Below, piece after piece: positions 1 through 12,328 of a DNA stretch of 64,000 nucleotides; position 1 is the stretch's first letter; every line of letters begins with the position of its first letter. The stretch is from Phoronis australis (lineage: Eukaryota; Phoronida; Phoronidae), in the NCBI GenBank assembly GCA_002633005.1, contig NMRA01000061.1:387088-451087 (forward strand), given 5' to 3'. Made by a program: the position numbers and the translations under genes. The notes beneath the pieces are model-generated. The model was not told the DNA's origin. It did no database searches and worked only from the letters and a program-made list of their open reading frames with translations.

Positions 1-429
1 CAGTTTTTTTCTTCTTTTTTTTTTGTTCCATCATTAAGGACAATTGATTGTACACGCCGGTGACGTTTTTTTCCCATACCCATCTTGCAAACTCTTATTT
101 AATTCTTCTACTTACGTCATAATGACATTATTCTCAATCCTCATCTTGTTTTACTCTGTAACATAGCTCATGGGGTACCCCGGGCAAATAGATTACTATA
201 AACAACCTCCTAATCTCCTGCATGAGTGGAGACCAGGTTGAAGGGCTTATCATAAATCCAAGTTCCACGATAGAAGGGAACTTTTAGACCATGGTCATCA
301 ATACTCTTAGTTTCCACTTGTTCGTTCTTCAGGAGAAAAGGCTTGCTAAGAACTGACAGTTCGTTATTCCTTGAGATCATACTTAGGCTACAACAGCACG
401 TGACAAGTGGGGTGATGGCTTTGGAATCT
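1..429. other. Leading spacer, no gene seen
   Basis: AT-rich sequence with no coding exon, RNA gene or repeat that I can support. It precedes the first copy of the 0.4-19.7 kb segmental repeat. Confidence 0.5.
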
Positions 430-1183
430 GCTTCGTTCCCAAGACAATAAACCTAAACATAAGGAAAATACAGACTCTGTATATTCTAAAAAAGATTTAC
501 ACACTTAGTTAATCGCGAATGCCTATGAATATGCCGGACTTGCTGCCTGACTGAGGTAAGGCACCTCGCCTAGGTAAGTCTTGGTGTATCAAGGTTTGTA
601 ACTGTTATTTTCATATGTACATGTAGACCAGGCAGACCTCTATTGTGCATAGCATTTGAAGTAAAGTGTCGGACTTGACTCTGAAGTTTAGAAAGAAGTT
701 CATTTCTGGAGAAAGTTAAAATTAGTCATCCTGAAACATTTTGTGTGTGTCATCCTAAACAAGAGACATTGGTACACGTTTGGTGCGATTTTTATTAATA
801 AAGAATAGTGGACTCTGGATCATGACACAAACAGAGACAAATGAACACTTGTTCCATAGTTTTTCAACATTCGAGAATGAAAAAAAATGCGAAGAAAGTG
901 AAACGTTCCGTTTTTCTATTTAGTGAAACTGGAACGTAGGGCTGCGTTGCATGGAAATGCCAGTTTCGCCCAGTGTCAACAAGCGGGACATTATGATGTT
1001 ATGACGGAAAAATTGAAAAAGTGGAAGAAGTCAGCCAAGAGACAATTAACATGTACAATGTACACTGAATGAATTTCAGACACGAATACAATTATTTTGA
1101 AAACGAACTTCTCCGTGCAGCTATAGAAGTTGCAATTTCCGTGTCACACCCTCATGAAAGCGGTGTGGAAATCCAAAAATGCA

Positions 1184-1256
1184 CGCCCGAACAGGGACTC
1201 GAACCCTGGACCCTCAGATTAAAAGTCTGATGCTCTACCAGCTGAGCTATCCGGGC
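1184..1256 (-). tRNA. tRNA-Lys (anticodon UUU)
   Basis: A 73-nt cloverleaf on the minus strand. The acceptor strands GCCCGGA and TTCGGGC pair, with the discriminator base G after them. The D arm contains AGCTCAGCTGGTAGAGC, the anticodon loop CTTTTAA has UUU as its centre, and the T arm contains GGTTCGAGTCC. Internal A-box and B-box promoter sequences are intact, and a run of five T follows within about 10 nt downstream, as expected for polymerase III termination. No intron. The gene is identical to the copy at 17909-17981 although the flanks have diverged strongly, which suggests the tRNA is under selection. Confidence 0.96.
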
Positions 1257-2591
1257 GCTTTGGGCGTAGCTACATAGCCATCTGTCCGTGTTCTGTTTCC
1301 TTCACCACGAGCATTCGCTCCTGGCCTGATCATATTGCCGACAACACGTAATGATGCAAGTCACGGCCATTTTCAGTGTGCTAAATACAACAGGGCACGT
1401 AAATCTGTATTTACTTAAAGATTTTAAAAAAATTATTTGCCACCTTTCATGAAAGTTTTATTGCCACCTGTTTTAAGTCGTTGATACAGCAAAGCAAATC
1501 CGAACATATAGAAAATTTACCACTTTCGATTTTTTGACTTTTTTCAAAATGTTACATTAAAATTTAAGCGTGTTAAAATCGTTTTGTTGGTGAGGGAACA
1601 TTTTCATGGTGTAACAGGATTAAACTGCTTCCTTTGTCTCATACAGTACATCACTGCAAAGACATGAAAAATTTAGGTCACGATGTTCATGTAAAACAAT
1701 TCTTGTACGTATGTCTTTAAAACTCAATGGGGACGTTTCGGTGGGTTTACCATTGGTCTAGTGGTCAGCGACTGGGATGAAGTTAGTCATGCTTGAAATT
1801 TCAGAACTTGGTTCCCTGTAGTGCGGTTGCATGAAACAGTGGCCCATGCAAATAGGGAAAACGGACTCAACTAAGTTCCCTAAATCTACAGCTTATGTGT
1901 GGTCTTATGAAACATTGATTAACCCGTTTTTCAGTATGCAGTTGGAATATCATTAATAAGACGATTTTTGACTGTGATACAAATCGAGAGTGAACTTTTG
2001 GCCGGTTCTCAATATTTTTTGAAAATTTAAGGAGGGATCTTTAGTAACACACAATGCTCAGCTCGTAATTTAAGGACTTGGTCTCTAATTATTTTGATTG
2101 AATTAAGGGCTCAGTTTTTAGTTATATTATTAAAATATGTCTCTAGTTAAAGATATGCTCATAATGAAGATAAAATGGTGGAAGGATATTGCATATCTGT
2201 GAGTAAAGAACGAAAGAAATACCTAAAAGATTTAGAGGACTTAGTTGAGTCTTAATTGAAGTTTTAGATATACGATTGCCATTATCAAATTCTTGTTAAC
2301 AATATTGTTCCCCATTTACAATTACGAGTGACAAAGCAAAAATTAACTGGCTGGCACCGGTAATTCAGTTATTTAGAGCACAGCATGGCCGACCAATTGT
2401 TTTGTTGAATTTCTCCACGAAAGAAAAGATTAATAGTATTAAGTGTAATACTAGCATGGTGTACAGCTTGTTGGTGTCACAAAACGACATTTGGTAAAGT
2501 TTCTATTTGGTAATTAGTTTTGTGCGAATAAGAATGAGAATTGCCGTAAACGTAGAAGTATGGTATGAGGATACGTGGTTTGCAGTGACTG

Positions 2592-2795
2592 TCAGTGGAT
2601 GTCAACAAGAAAATTCGCGGATTGAACCTGTTCGTTACTAAAATAAAAAGCCACCTTCCCCTCAGAAGGACTATCCCTTGAACTGTGATATATTTTCTTT
2701 GATGTAACTGTCAGGATGTTGGGCTGGCGCTCCTTGAGAACAGAAAACAACATGCACAGCGGCACTAACAATAGAATAGCAAGGAGCGAGGCCAT
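2592..2795 (-). CDS. Short hypothetical ORF conserved in repeat units
   Basis: A 67-codon frame on the minus strand that I do not recognise. It starts with a Met followed by a hydrophobic stretch (MASLLAILLLVPLCMLFSVL) that looks like a signal peptide. It then has a polar segment containing QPNILTVTSKKIYHSS and EGK. The polar segment keeps its reading frame in the copies at about 15.3-15.4 kb and 19.4-19.5 kb. A CCAAT box in the right orientation lies about 200 bp upstream (ATTGGTC at 2994-3000 on the plus strand). No conserved splice donor follows, so either it is a single-exon short protein or the conservation simply reflects shared DNA of the repeat. Function unknown; coding status uncertain. 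Confidence 0.25.
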   Translation of the reverse strand: MASLLAILLLVPLCMLFSVLKERQPNILTVTSKKIYHSSRDSPSEGKVAFYFSNEQVQSANFLVDIH

Positions 2796-3524
2796 GCAGT
2801 TGTCAGATTTAGTAAGCGATCAACGCTTGCAATCCTGCGTGTGATTTTGTGCCTGCAGACTAGATGTCGCTTTCACGGGTTATGTCCTAATTTGTTATAC
2901 AATTAGTGCCAAGTGGGTGTCTTCTGTATCCAGTCATTGTCACTATTTCGTATCAGAGCGTATGCTATCGGGTTGGCGAGTCAGCACCTCTTATTGGTCA
3001 AACGCAACTGGCAATTTACCATTCAGCTCAGAGTGCCTGCATTTACTCGTAAATCAATTATTCGCGCCTATCGCCTGGCGTAAACTCAGTGGTGATGTGG
3101 GAGACGAAATTGCACGTCTTCACAAACCCGAATTCAATAGCACGTGTCAGTGTAACCGTGTCAAAAGTTTTAAGCTGCTATAAATCGACTTTCGTGCTTC
3201 GGCTGTAAAAGACAACTATTTTGACTTTTTTATTCTAATTGGAATCCGCTTTGAGCTCTGGGAAAAGCTGACACTGATTTCTTGTTGGTTCGGCCAAGCT
3301 TCTAACTTAAAGCAAATTTCAGTATGGTCTCAAACACTCTGAACTTTCAGATATTCCCTAGGACCAATATTCCCAGGTTATTTCGAAAGTCCAGAACAAC
3401 ATCTGCTGTGACCTTAATTACAACTAGAGAACAGTTTTACAAACATAAATATAGTTGACTGAATGTGGTTTATAGTTTTATTTCCTAGGCACGGCCTTAT
3501 TTTTATACACCAAATACATGTAGT

Positions 3525-3665
3525 CCCAGGTATAGTTCAATAATGCGAGTATACTTTACCAGAGGTGAGATTCCGCGAGATATCGCGGTATATCATATTC
3601 CATGTGGGCACGTGATTCTGGCAGGTTCTCTCGCCGCGAGATGAGTGCATTGAATTTTACCCTGG
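3525..3665. mobile_element. Small inverted-repeat element, TAGAGTTCAG family, copy 1
   Basis: The left end CCCAGGTATAGTTCAATAA is matched, inverted, by the right end TTGAATTTTACCCTGG. The core keeps the family sequences for GCGAGATATCGC and CACGTGATT. It is short, has no coding capacity, and is shared with copy 2 at the equivalent place in unit C, so it was present before the segment was duplicated. It resembles a MITE. Confidence 0.55.
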
Positions 3666-4089
3666 TAAGCGTTGCGCAGACGCGAGAACCTTAATAACTA
3701 TTGTGAACAGGCAAGATGATGTGGACATGTTTATATTTTTTAATTCTAAATACCAAAAGTTTTACCAAATCGCGAAAACAATATAATGTAATAGTAACAT
3801 AAAACAAGGAAATGAACCGGAGATGGTAATAAAATGCATGCATTCAAAATTACACATCTTAATGTATCAATTAGACCTTTGATGAAGTTTGGTACGATTA
3901 CATTCTTTACTAAATTCAAGAAACGGTGTCTTTTACAAAAACGTGTGGCGATTACGCAAACAACCTAAAAATAGGATAGGAAATTTACAGCCAAGTGTTT
4001 TCCGATACATAACAGGTAAGTTGGGTTTACAAATTGCACCTGATACACCAGGATCACCTGCAGAATGGGCATTACCATACCCCATGTGT

Positions 4090-5040
4090 TTCAAATGCTA
4101 TAAACCTAATCTGTTGGAAATACAGGTCCCGTATTTTCTAACAAAGATTTACACCATCAGTTAACACGTGAATGCCTTTATGAATATGCTTGACTTGCTG
4201 CTTCTCTGGGGTGAGGCACCTCGGCTAGGCTAGTCTTGGCTGGCGTGTCAAGGTGTGTAACTGATAATTTCATGGCATGTAGATAAAATTAGGCAGACAT
4301 CTACTTTGTAACTTTGAAATATACTGTAGATAAATCACTACATTGGTTGCATTGTTGGACTTTACATAGAAGTTTAGAAATAAATTCATTTCTTTAGAAC
4401 GCTAATCCTCCTGTGTGTTCTCCAAAACAAGAGACATTGGAGCACAGTTTTAAGATTCTATTAATAAAGAACGCGGACTCTAGATAATGAAAATATTCTT
4501 AACAAAGAGATAAATGAAACCTGTTCCATAGTTGTCAACATTCGAGAATGAAAAAACAGAACAACTGGACTAAAAAGAGGGATTTTTGGGTAAAAAGTGA
4601 GACATTTGGGACTGTGCTGAAATGCAAGGGTGATATGTTCCCCCCAATGCACAAAATGTCCCGACAGACTTTTTTGTCAAATGAGAGACAACACCCAAAA
4701 GCGACCGGTGGAGTTTTTTGTTACGAGTGTGAAATTGCAGGTGCTGAAAAAACATGGAGTCAGCCAAGGGACAATGCACAGTGTATGGTGAATGAATTTT
4801 TGACACGAATATGATTCAACAATTTTAAAAACGAATTTCTCCATGGAGCTATATGACTTAATAAGAGACTGAAATTTCCATGTAACACCCTAGCACCCTT
4901 CAAATGGGTGTGAAAATCAAAAACGCGAGCATGAACAGGTACTTGAACTCTAGACTCTTAGCTTAAAGGCCTGATACTCTACCAGCTGAGTTTTATTTTC
5001 ATTGCCTGGAGTCAATGGAGTACCTACGACCTAGTTTCTA
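4090..5040. repeat. Segmental repeat unit B (partial)
   Basis: This corresponds to the pre-tRNA part of unit A: 4100-4290 matches 440-625, and 4440-4860 matches 780-1130. It ends in a decayed tRNA-Lys. The part that follows the tRNA in unit A is missing, and the copy gives way to the DUF6729-type relic. Boundaries are approximate. Confidence 0.65.
4927..4993 (-). pseudogene. Decayed tRNA-Lys
   Basis: Recognisable tRNA-Lys remnant at the position where unit A carries its intact gene. The D-arm stretch CTACCAGCTGAG (plus-strand sense) is retained. The acceptor stem is destroyed (the 5' strand runs into TTTTATTTTC), the anticodon arm is altered (AGCTTAAAGGCCTGA replaces AGATTAAAAGTCTGA), and the T arm carries several changes. 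It should not fold or be charged as tRNA-Lys. Confidence 0.85.
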
Positions 5041-5164
5041 TTCTTTCGCAAAACACGTCGTGTCTAGTAGAGCATCTCTTCATTCCTCAAAACAACCAGT
5101 ATGGAACTTGTGACAGTACGGATAACCCAGTATTGCCCATGCCTTGGCAAAGATCAGACCTCTT

Positions 5165-8100
5165 TACAGTGTGGACATGTGATGATTGAAGATGTCTTCA
5201 CATATTTTCTTTGTTGGAGTGGCGACTGATGAAGGCTGGTGAATTGCGGATTGATGGTGAATAGGTCCCAAAGGCAGGATGGTAACGGGCTCACTGCGGG
5301 GCAGGAGTGGTGGTTCTTGGCGGTGCTTGGTGGCCAAGCCAGCAATATGCACGTTGTAACTGAAGGCAAACTGCTCTCCAGTTCCACCTTCGAGGGATGT
5401 GGGTGCCGGCTTCAGTGGAGGGAAGCCACAAGTTGTTATCGGAGCTTGGACTGGTGGTATGCCCTGCAGCAGAAGTTTCAAACCAGCCTCCTTGCCTTTC
5501 TTGTTAAACCTACAAAAACAAAAAGCCTTTTAGCATCTTTTGAACCATCATCTCATGCTTTACTGTAATTTAATCAATTCTTTCTCTGTTGCAATGCATT
5601 TAACCATTTAAATTGGAATCTAGATTTAGAACACACTGTAAAATTTCCACAGGTGCTCTACTTACCATTGCCGAATGGTTTTTGTGTTCAGATTTGGAAG
5701 CTGAATGTTTTCCTTCATGATCCGATCATTCCTGATCACCAGCCTTTGTTTGTTACCATACCCCTCCATGATGAGGGTCCACCTGGTTGCAAACCCCTAT
5801 CTATGCTGGTCACTTGGATACTTCTTGAGTAGACGCTTCACTGTTGCCTCGACGTAGCCATTGCAATCAGGCCAGTCTGATTTGGTCCCAGTACTGCCCT
5901 GTGGATAGAAAAAGTAAAATCTTCATCATTTCTCCACTTCAACTGCTGTTTGTAGTTAAACAATAGAAAATGGTATATAAGTACAATGAATGTAAAAACT
6001 GGTAAAACCCTTCAAAATGCATTTAAAGCTATTTATTAACAAATAATTTTTAAATTATTAATTATAACACTTATAAATGGTAAGTAGTGAAGTTAACAGT
6101 ATTGTAAATACGCTTTAGTTAGCAATTTATGATTTGATGCGCGTTTGTCAGCGTCTTTACTTTATAGTGGATGGAATTTTACGAATTTTGTTATGAAAGA
6201 TTTTTAATGTTGTATTCAATTTAATTTCAGTTCCCTTCAAGCAATATTTACTTTACTCAGTTTATGTATACCTACGTATTTGAATTTAGTATTTTGAATT
6301 TTGAAGAAACGCATACTCACAATGTCAAGAATGCAATAACGATTTGGCAACGCACAATATCTCTCAATTTTCACAGCAATGATTGCAATAAATAAAGGAC
6401 ATATTTACCATTCAATACTTGGGACACCACGGGAGACCTGCTTCTTTGGGCTTCTAAAGCGCACGGTAAAAAGGGGACTGGGAAAAGCGGTTTGGAAACG
6501 TGGTCCTAACGTCTGATCAAAATCAACGATTCCATAGAACCACAACCTGCTGCGCTTGTAATGTTCTGAACAGTGTTTGTTGTTCACAAACATGAACAAA
6601 ATATGTGGCTAGCTCCGTCACTGCAGAGTACCCTGGCACTCCATCTGGCCCAAGGTCAGCGCCATCTGGTGTTGCCTCAGACCTTGTTGCTGGTGTAGAT
6701 TGTTCTGAAAAAGACACCACTGTCTGCCAATATGCAACTACTTCAAAAATATTACAAACCAAATGCAACTTGTTTTTCAATGGACAACAAGAAGCAACAA
6801 CAACAAAGTTTGCGTAACTATTAACATTGACTACAACCGCTATTATTGCTTTCTACCTTTATAATGAACATGAGTTTGTATCTCGCTGTTTGATGTTAAA
6901 TCAGTAAAATACAAACCAGTGTGTGAAGAAGATTCCAGGTCAGGAATTGTGTAATCATCGCGAGTGTCTACCTCTTCCAGGACTTCATCATCACCCAGGC
7001 CCTCACCTTCGCCCTCCTCCAGCTCCGTCTGGGTGGCGCTGTAGTTGACGGAGGCACCTGTTGACTGTGAGTACAAATACTCAAGGCCAATGAGTTCACC
7101 TGGAACATGAACATGTTGTAAATAGTGGCACTGATTGAAGAGTGCAGACATGTAAGTGAACTCTATCTTACACGACTAACTAAATCCATTCTGGCACTCA
7201 TGGTTCGAGGGCCAGCTCTCTTGTGTTCGATAATTGCTCTAATTTCCAATAAGATCATATCTAGCCCCACTGGGCTGGGCTGTGAAAAATAAAAGTTAAT
7301 TTATAACATATTTGAACATAAACATATAGCATTTCTGAAATCCATGTCAAATGGTGTTCATGTTTAGTTTTTGAATCGCCAAAATCGCCCAACTACAACT
7401 GATTAGTTACGACAATCTATTCTTTCCGAGCGTACCAATTCAATCTGAGTTTGACTGTTGACACGTGGCCTGTACTTAGCCTGGTAGATAATTGGCCTGC
7501 CTGTTGTCATACCAGACAGAATACTGAACTTGGTAGTTATCAAAGAAGAAGCTAGATGTTATCACACGCTCATAACCCTCTACGACAAGTAAAGTCACTG
7601 AACGAGAAAATGCCGTCATGGACTCACTATAGTGTATGGACAGACCAGTGTGTTGGCTAGGCAGCTTGAATGATACACACGCTTCTTCCCCTAGGATTTC
7701 GGAAGACAGCTTGTTTACTGAATCCCTCAGTTGGCCGTCATATGAAGTTAGTTTGATTGCTCCACCAGTAGCCTGGATACTTCGGTCCTGGTTCCACCGA
7801 TGGACACAATCCAATAAGTAGACCTGAAAGTTGACATCCTTGGCCAGAGTTCCTACAATAAGGTCACATTGTGTAAAAAAGATAATATTACGATAATTCT
7901 GGAAGAGAATTTCATGTAAAGTTCAATATTTTGTGGTGTTTTAGTGGTTAGCAAATTGTATGTGTTTAAGATATAGTGCAATAGACATTATGAACTGAAT
8001 TAATACTTGACTAAGCTGAGAAGGAAAAAATACAGAAGATGACATGGAAACATAATTAGTAATTGTGTTGACTACATACCAGGAATGAAACGATTCATGT

Positions 8101-9822
8101 GCAGATGGAAACTTTCGAGCGACGTTGATCCCCGTGCACACCTGTATGTTGGTAAAACGATACCACCCTTTGTTAGCGTGCCAGTCTGAGTGTACAGGTG
8201 TACACCATCTGGGTCCTGCAGACAAGTGACATGGCGACTCTGCTGGGCCCAAATTCCCCATATCTTGATGCTGTTGAACAAGGGCACGCCCAGGATGTCC
8301 AGACCCTTGTCGCCATCCATGGACTCTATCAATGTTGAAATAAGTCTAGTGGTCTCTTGTGTGCCACGAGTGACCCTCCGACAGTGCAGGGCAAGTTCTT
8401 CAGGTTTGAGGGCTCGTGACACTTGTTCTTCCGATGGCTGTCCAACCTTCTGTAGCAGTAGCTCTGCCCTTTTGGCTGTTTTCAGTAGTTGGACATCGCC
8501 CTCATCCCACTTAAAAATGCATGTACTGAGGCGACGCATGAACGTGCCATACAGTGAGTGGGCATCGGTGGTACAGCCCACAGCTAATCTCCTCATAAAA
8601 TGCCATATATCCAACCTGAAAAGCGAAAATAAAACTTTCAATAAAACTTTCAATGAATTATACATTTCTAAAAGTAAATAAGAAAATAAAGCAACTTGGT
8701 TCGTGTAATAGAGAATTTAAATTGTATTGCAATTTCCTGCAAAACTTATGTTAGTGGCATTCATCATTGCAAGACAATGACGAAGTGTAATTCACGGTCT
8801 CAGGTTACAAAGCAAAGGCAATATAGTNNNNNNNNNNNNNNNNNNNNNNNNNNNTTTTTGCTATTTTAATTGCAGGGTTACCTGATGACCAGGTCTGGCC
8901 AGGCCAGGAAATACTTGATGACACTGGCACCGCCGCAACAGTCTCTGTCAACATACAGGAGTTTGGGTGGGGTCATGCCAGCTGTCTGATATCGTTGACA
9001 TAAACTGTGGATCATGGCCGCCAGTCCCTGTCCCTCACTGGCTGTGAGGACTGTCATAATCACTTGACCAAATTCATTGCCGACGTTCGTTGCCCACATA
9101 GCCGTTTTGGAACTTTTTCCTGCAAGATATATTTTTGTATATACATTTATACAAAGTCATTTGGAATTATTAGAGAGATAATATTTCTTGAACACTCAAC
9201 AGTGAATAAATATTGTGAAATATCAATCTTGAAAATTGTTGTGTGTTTGTGTGCATACATTTTTATGTATACGCAACTATGTAATTGTAATATTATCGAT
9301 GTAAATAAACAAAGTATACCATTGCTCAACTCTTCTACATGGGTATGAGCAAACTGAATAGAATAAATTTAGTCAATGCAAATCCAACACACCTGCTAAC
9401 TTCTTGGTGATAGTGGAATCCATCTTTAAGTCGGTGCCAAACAAGGATGTAATGCTGGCTTTGATGAAGTCCAACCTGCTCAAAACATCTAACTGGTAAA
9501 CTTTGATAAACCAGCGGTGGTGTGGGATTGCAGTCATCTCTGGCGGCTTAGCAAACCTTGGAGGGGTGATGAGTCCTCGATGCCCAGAATCTTTCGTCAC
9601 CTTGCAGCTGTTAAGGTAGTGGTGGAGATTCATGAGATGCCTTTCGCTGTGTTCCTCCTGGAGCTGTCAGCGCACCTGGCTGCTGCTGTTCCCCAAACCA
9701 CGCTGATGTAACGACCTGACAACCTTCAGATCGCAGGCATATTAAGCTGTTAGGACACCTGGGAACAGCAGCTGGCGAACATAGTCCAGTTGGCGCAACA
9801 GGTTATGGGCCCAAGAGATCAT
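5165..9822 (-). pseudogene. Broken DUF6729/HMGXB3-like gene, eight exons
   Basis: Eight exons can be placed by splice sites and continuing similarity: 9822-9393, 9119-8882, 8615-8080, 7852-7646, 7099-6917, 6704-6409, 5898-5666 and 5509 to about 5165. Familiar stretches in order are WAHNLLRQLDYVRQLLFPG (DUF6729-like), PPKLLYVDRDCC, LDIWHFMRRLAVG with TDAHSLYGTFMRRLS, QTGTLTKGGIVLPTYRCARG, ESFHLHMNRFIPG, and TGELIGLEYLYSQS. I recall these from large uncharacterised metazoan proteins related to HMG domain-containing protein 3, which may be transposase-derived; the molecular function is unknown. It is dead here: in-frame stops lie at 9742-9744, 9667-9669 and 5797-5799, a frameshift lies near 6530 after LWNR, and the C-terminal CPHC segment near 5180 is in another frame. 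A 27-base gap lies in the second intron. The 5' exons were not found. The family name is from memory. Confidence 0.7.
8828..8854. other. Assembly gap, 27 N
   Basis: A run of 27 unknown bases inside an intron of the broken DUF6729-type gene. It does not interrupt an exon. Confidence 1.
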
Positions 9823-10224
9823 CTGAAATGTTCATGGTGAAACTTCAAAAAAGAAAAGAAAATGCTTCTAAAAATACATGGTGATGTTGGAGTGACATTT
9901 CTAAAATTAATTGGTCTATTTTAACCAACCAATCTAAAGAGCTCAAGGTTGGTGTAAAATAGATTTTAGGTCATAAAAATGTACTTCTGAATCATTGCCA
10001 AAGCATATTTATGTAGACAGGTTCAATGAACAGTAGTGTAACCTCTGAAAGGGAAAGCTCATGGGAAATATATTAATAAAAATCCGTCAAAACTTTAACA
10101 TTCCATTGTGCCATGAATCTCTGCAATACTTACTTTCCTGCCACATTTATTGCAGCACAGGTACTCAGCTGCGATGATGTCATATTAGTTGATGTCCACC
10201 ACCATCCGAGTCTTTTGGTGAATA

Positions 10225-11249
10225 CCCGCTCGAGTCATAGTGCCACCACAGACTCTAGCAATGTTGATATTTATTTGGTGGTCTCCTGCGTACCACGAGT
10301 GACCCTCCGAGAATGCAGGGCAAGTTCAGTGGGGTTTGAGGGTCCTTGATACTTGGTCTTCTGATGGTTGTTCAATCTTCTGTTGCACTAGTTCTGCCCT
10401 TTTAGCTGCTTTCAGAAGTTGGACGTCACCCTCATCCCACTAGAAAATGCACACACTGAGGCGTCGCATGAAGGTGTCGTACAGTGGATGGGCATCAGTG
10501 GTTCAGTCCACAGCCAACCTCATGAAGTGCCAGATATCCAACCTGAAAAGTTATAATAAACTTCCAATGTATTATACATTTCTAAAAGTGAATAAGAAAA
10601 TATAGCAACTTGGTTCATGGAACAGAGAATTAAAGTTAGCAATTTTCTGCAAAACCCTCAAGCTTGTAGAACTTATGTAAGCGGCATTCATCATTGCGAG
10701 ACACTGTGTATAATTTACATTATTCAAAGTTGGTTAACATGGTCTCAGGTCACAAAGCAAAGACAATATAGTTGTTACCCAATGAGATTAATGTTATATG
10801 AAGCTAATAGTTAAATTGCTTGTTTTTACAGATTTCATTGAGCTATACAACAAATGAATTAGGTGAACATTGCGACCCTTAGAGCAAGACCATACAACGC
10901 TTGCAAGGGGTAAATATTTAAACGCATTGCAACAGACAATACAAAAATACAAGAACGTTGATTTTTGTTATTTTATTTGCAGGCTTGGTAAAACACGCTA
11001 TCACTACCTGATGACCAGGTCCGGCCAGGCAAGGAAATATTTGACAACACTGGCACTACCGCAACAATCTCAATCAACGTAGAGGAGTTTAGATGGGGTC
11101 ACTCAAGCTATCTGATACCGTTGACAGAGTCCAGTGAACATGGCCACCATTCCCGGCCCCTCACTAGCTGTACATGAGCACTGTCATCATCACTTGACCA
11201 AACTCATTGCCAACGTTTGTTGCCAACATGGACATTTTGGAACTTCTTC
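10225..11249 (-). pseudogene. Degraded partial tandem copy of the DUF6729-like gene
   Basis: Two exons of the neighbouring broken gene recur here. 11249-11008 matches exon 9119-8882 (the VDRDCC exon), and 10542 to about 10225 matches the first part of exon 8615-8080 (the LDIWHFMR exon). The intron between them also aligns (compare 10555-10630 with 8650-8720), so this arose by DNA duplication and not through an RNA copy. The acceptor and donor dinucleotides survive, but the frame is broken. For example, a stop (CTA on the plus strand, at 10440) interrupts the stretch equivalent to CIFKWDEGD. The second half of the LDIWHFMR exon and all later exons are absent. It lies upstream of the fuller copy in the same orientation. 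Confidence 0.75.
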
Positions 11250-11604
11250 CTGCAAGATTAATTTTTTGTATAAATTTATACATTTGGAATAATTTGGCAG
11301 CAGCCTTCTTAGAGACAAAATTTCTTGAACATACAACAATGACCAAATATCATAAATGGGGGGTACATTGTATTATTAATTCCAAGTGTCATCTGAAACA
11401 TGTTAGCAAGAAGATTGTTGGAGGAAGTGAGCAGAGAGCTGTTGCATAATGACAAAAACATTACAGATCAACCAAGCAAATTAATTGAATTTACTAGCAA
11501 TGATTTTAGCCTGACCTAACATCACAGGGTAAGGCAATATTATATTCATGGCATCTTACAGCCCAGCAGTGATCGAGTGAGCGGCAGTTCAGGATATTGC
11601 TATT

Positions 11605-11984
11605 CAAGGTACCTCAACTACACGGTCAACGGACTCATAACCTCGGGCACGGACGCATGAACATGACTCACGGACCTGCAAACACAGTTCACTGACTCAT
11701 AAACATGGGAATGGACTAACAAAACACGATCCACGCACCCAAATACACGGGACATGGACTCATATTCACGAGGTACCGCCAAACACGGTTTATGCCGGAC
11801 AAAATGAAGATGTCAGCTGATCCAGGAAGCCGATGAGTACGTGATCCATGTTTGGCAATCTGTTAACCGGTTAACCGTGTTTCCTCGTGAATATGAGTCC
11901 GCGTGTATTTGGGTGCGTGGATCGTGTTTTTTGTGTCCGTGCCCGTGTTTATGAGTCCTTTGACCATGTAGTTTAGGTACCTTG
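11605..11984. mobile_element. 380-bp fold-back element with 5-bp target duplication
   Basis: The left arm from CAAGGTACCTCAACTACACG is matched, inverted, by the right arm ending GTAGTTTAGGTACCTTG. The complementarity continues inward in blocks, including GACTCATAA/TTATGAGTC, CACGATCCACGCACCCAAAT and its complement, and GACTCATATTCACGAGG and its complement. The direct repeat CTATT flanks the element at 11600-11604 and 11985-11989. There is no credible protein. It looks like a non-autonomous DNA element of long-inverted-repeat type. Confidence 0.75.
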
Positions 11985-12328
11985 CTATTGGTGGTCCAGG
12001 AGATGAGAATGCATGAGGCATCATAGAATGATCGTTTACCCAGCAAAACATTCTAGAGAATGAATTCTGGCCCCGCCGCCTACCGCAGGCACAATTGAGC
12101 CTACGGAATTGTCGTTGGATTCCAACGTAGGAGCGGTTCATGGAATGAATCATTCTCTTATAAAACAACTTAAACGCTACCATGCATTGACTTTTGAGGA
12201 GTATCGGGAGTCTAAAATTTACTAACACATTAAAAAAATCTCTCGATATCGCTACTTTAACCACAGTCACTACTGCTACCATGGGCGCAGCCATATTAGA
12301 TGTTTTGTTTACATCCATTCTGTATCCC

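Larger units (their letters stand above)
430..3670. repeat. Segmental repeat unit A (holds tRNA-Lys)
   Basis: Longest copy of a diverged segmental repeat. Landmarks shared in order with the other units are: a stretch near 510-620 (shared with unit B), a stretch near 780-1110 before the tRNA (B, and D in part), the tRNA-Lys gene, the post-tRNA stretch near 1270-1330 (C and D), the GGGCGTTTCGGTGGGTTTAC-like stretch at about 1735 (C), the CATGGCCGACCAA stretch at about 2384 (C, diverged in D), the 2.6-3.0 kb stretch with a short minus-strand reading frame (C and D), and a small inverted-repeat element at 3525-3665 (C). All copies share orientation. Divergence is substantial, with many indels, so the duplication is old. 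Boundaries are approximate. Confidence 0.7.

Noticed and set aside
5154-5568. Overlapping frames of 77, 105 and 109 codons on both strands at 5.2-5.6 kb
   Set aside because: Only the minus-strand frame continuing from the 5509 acceptor belongs to the DUF6729-like relic; the others are shadows.
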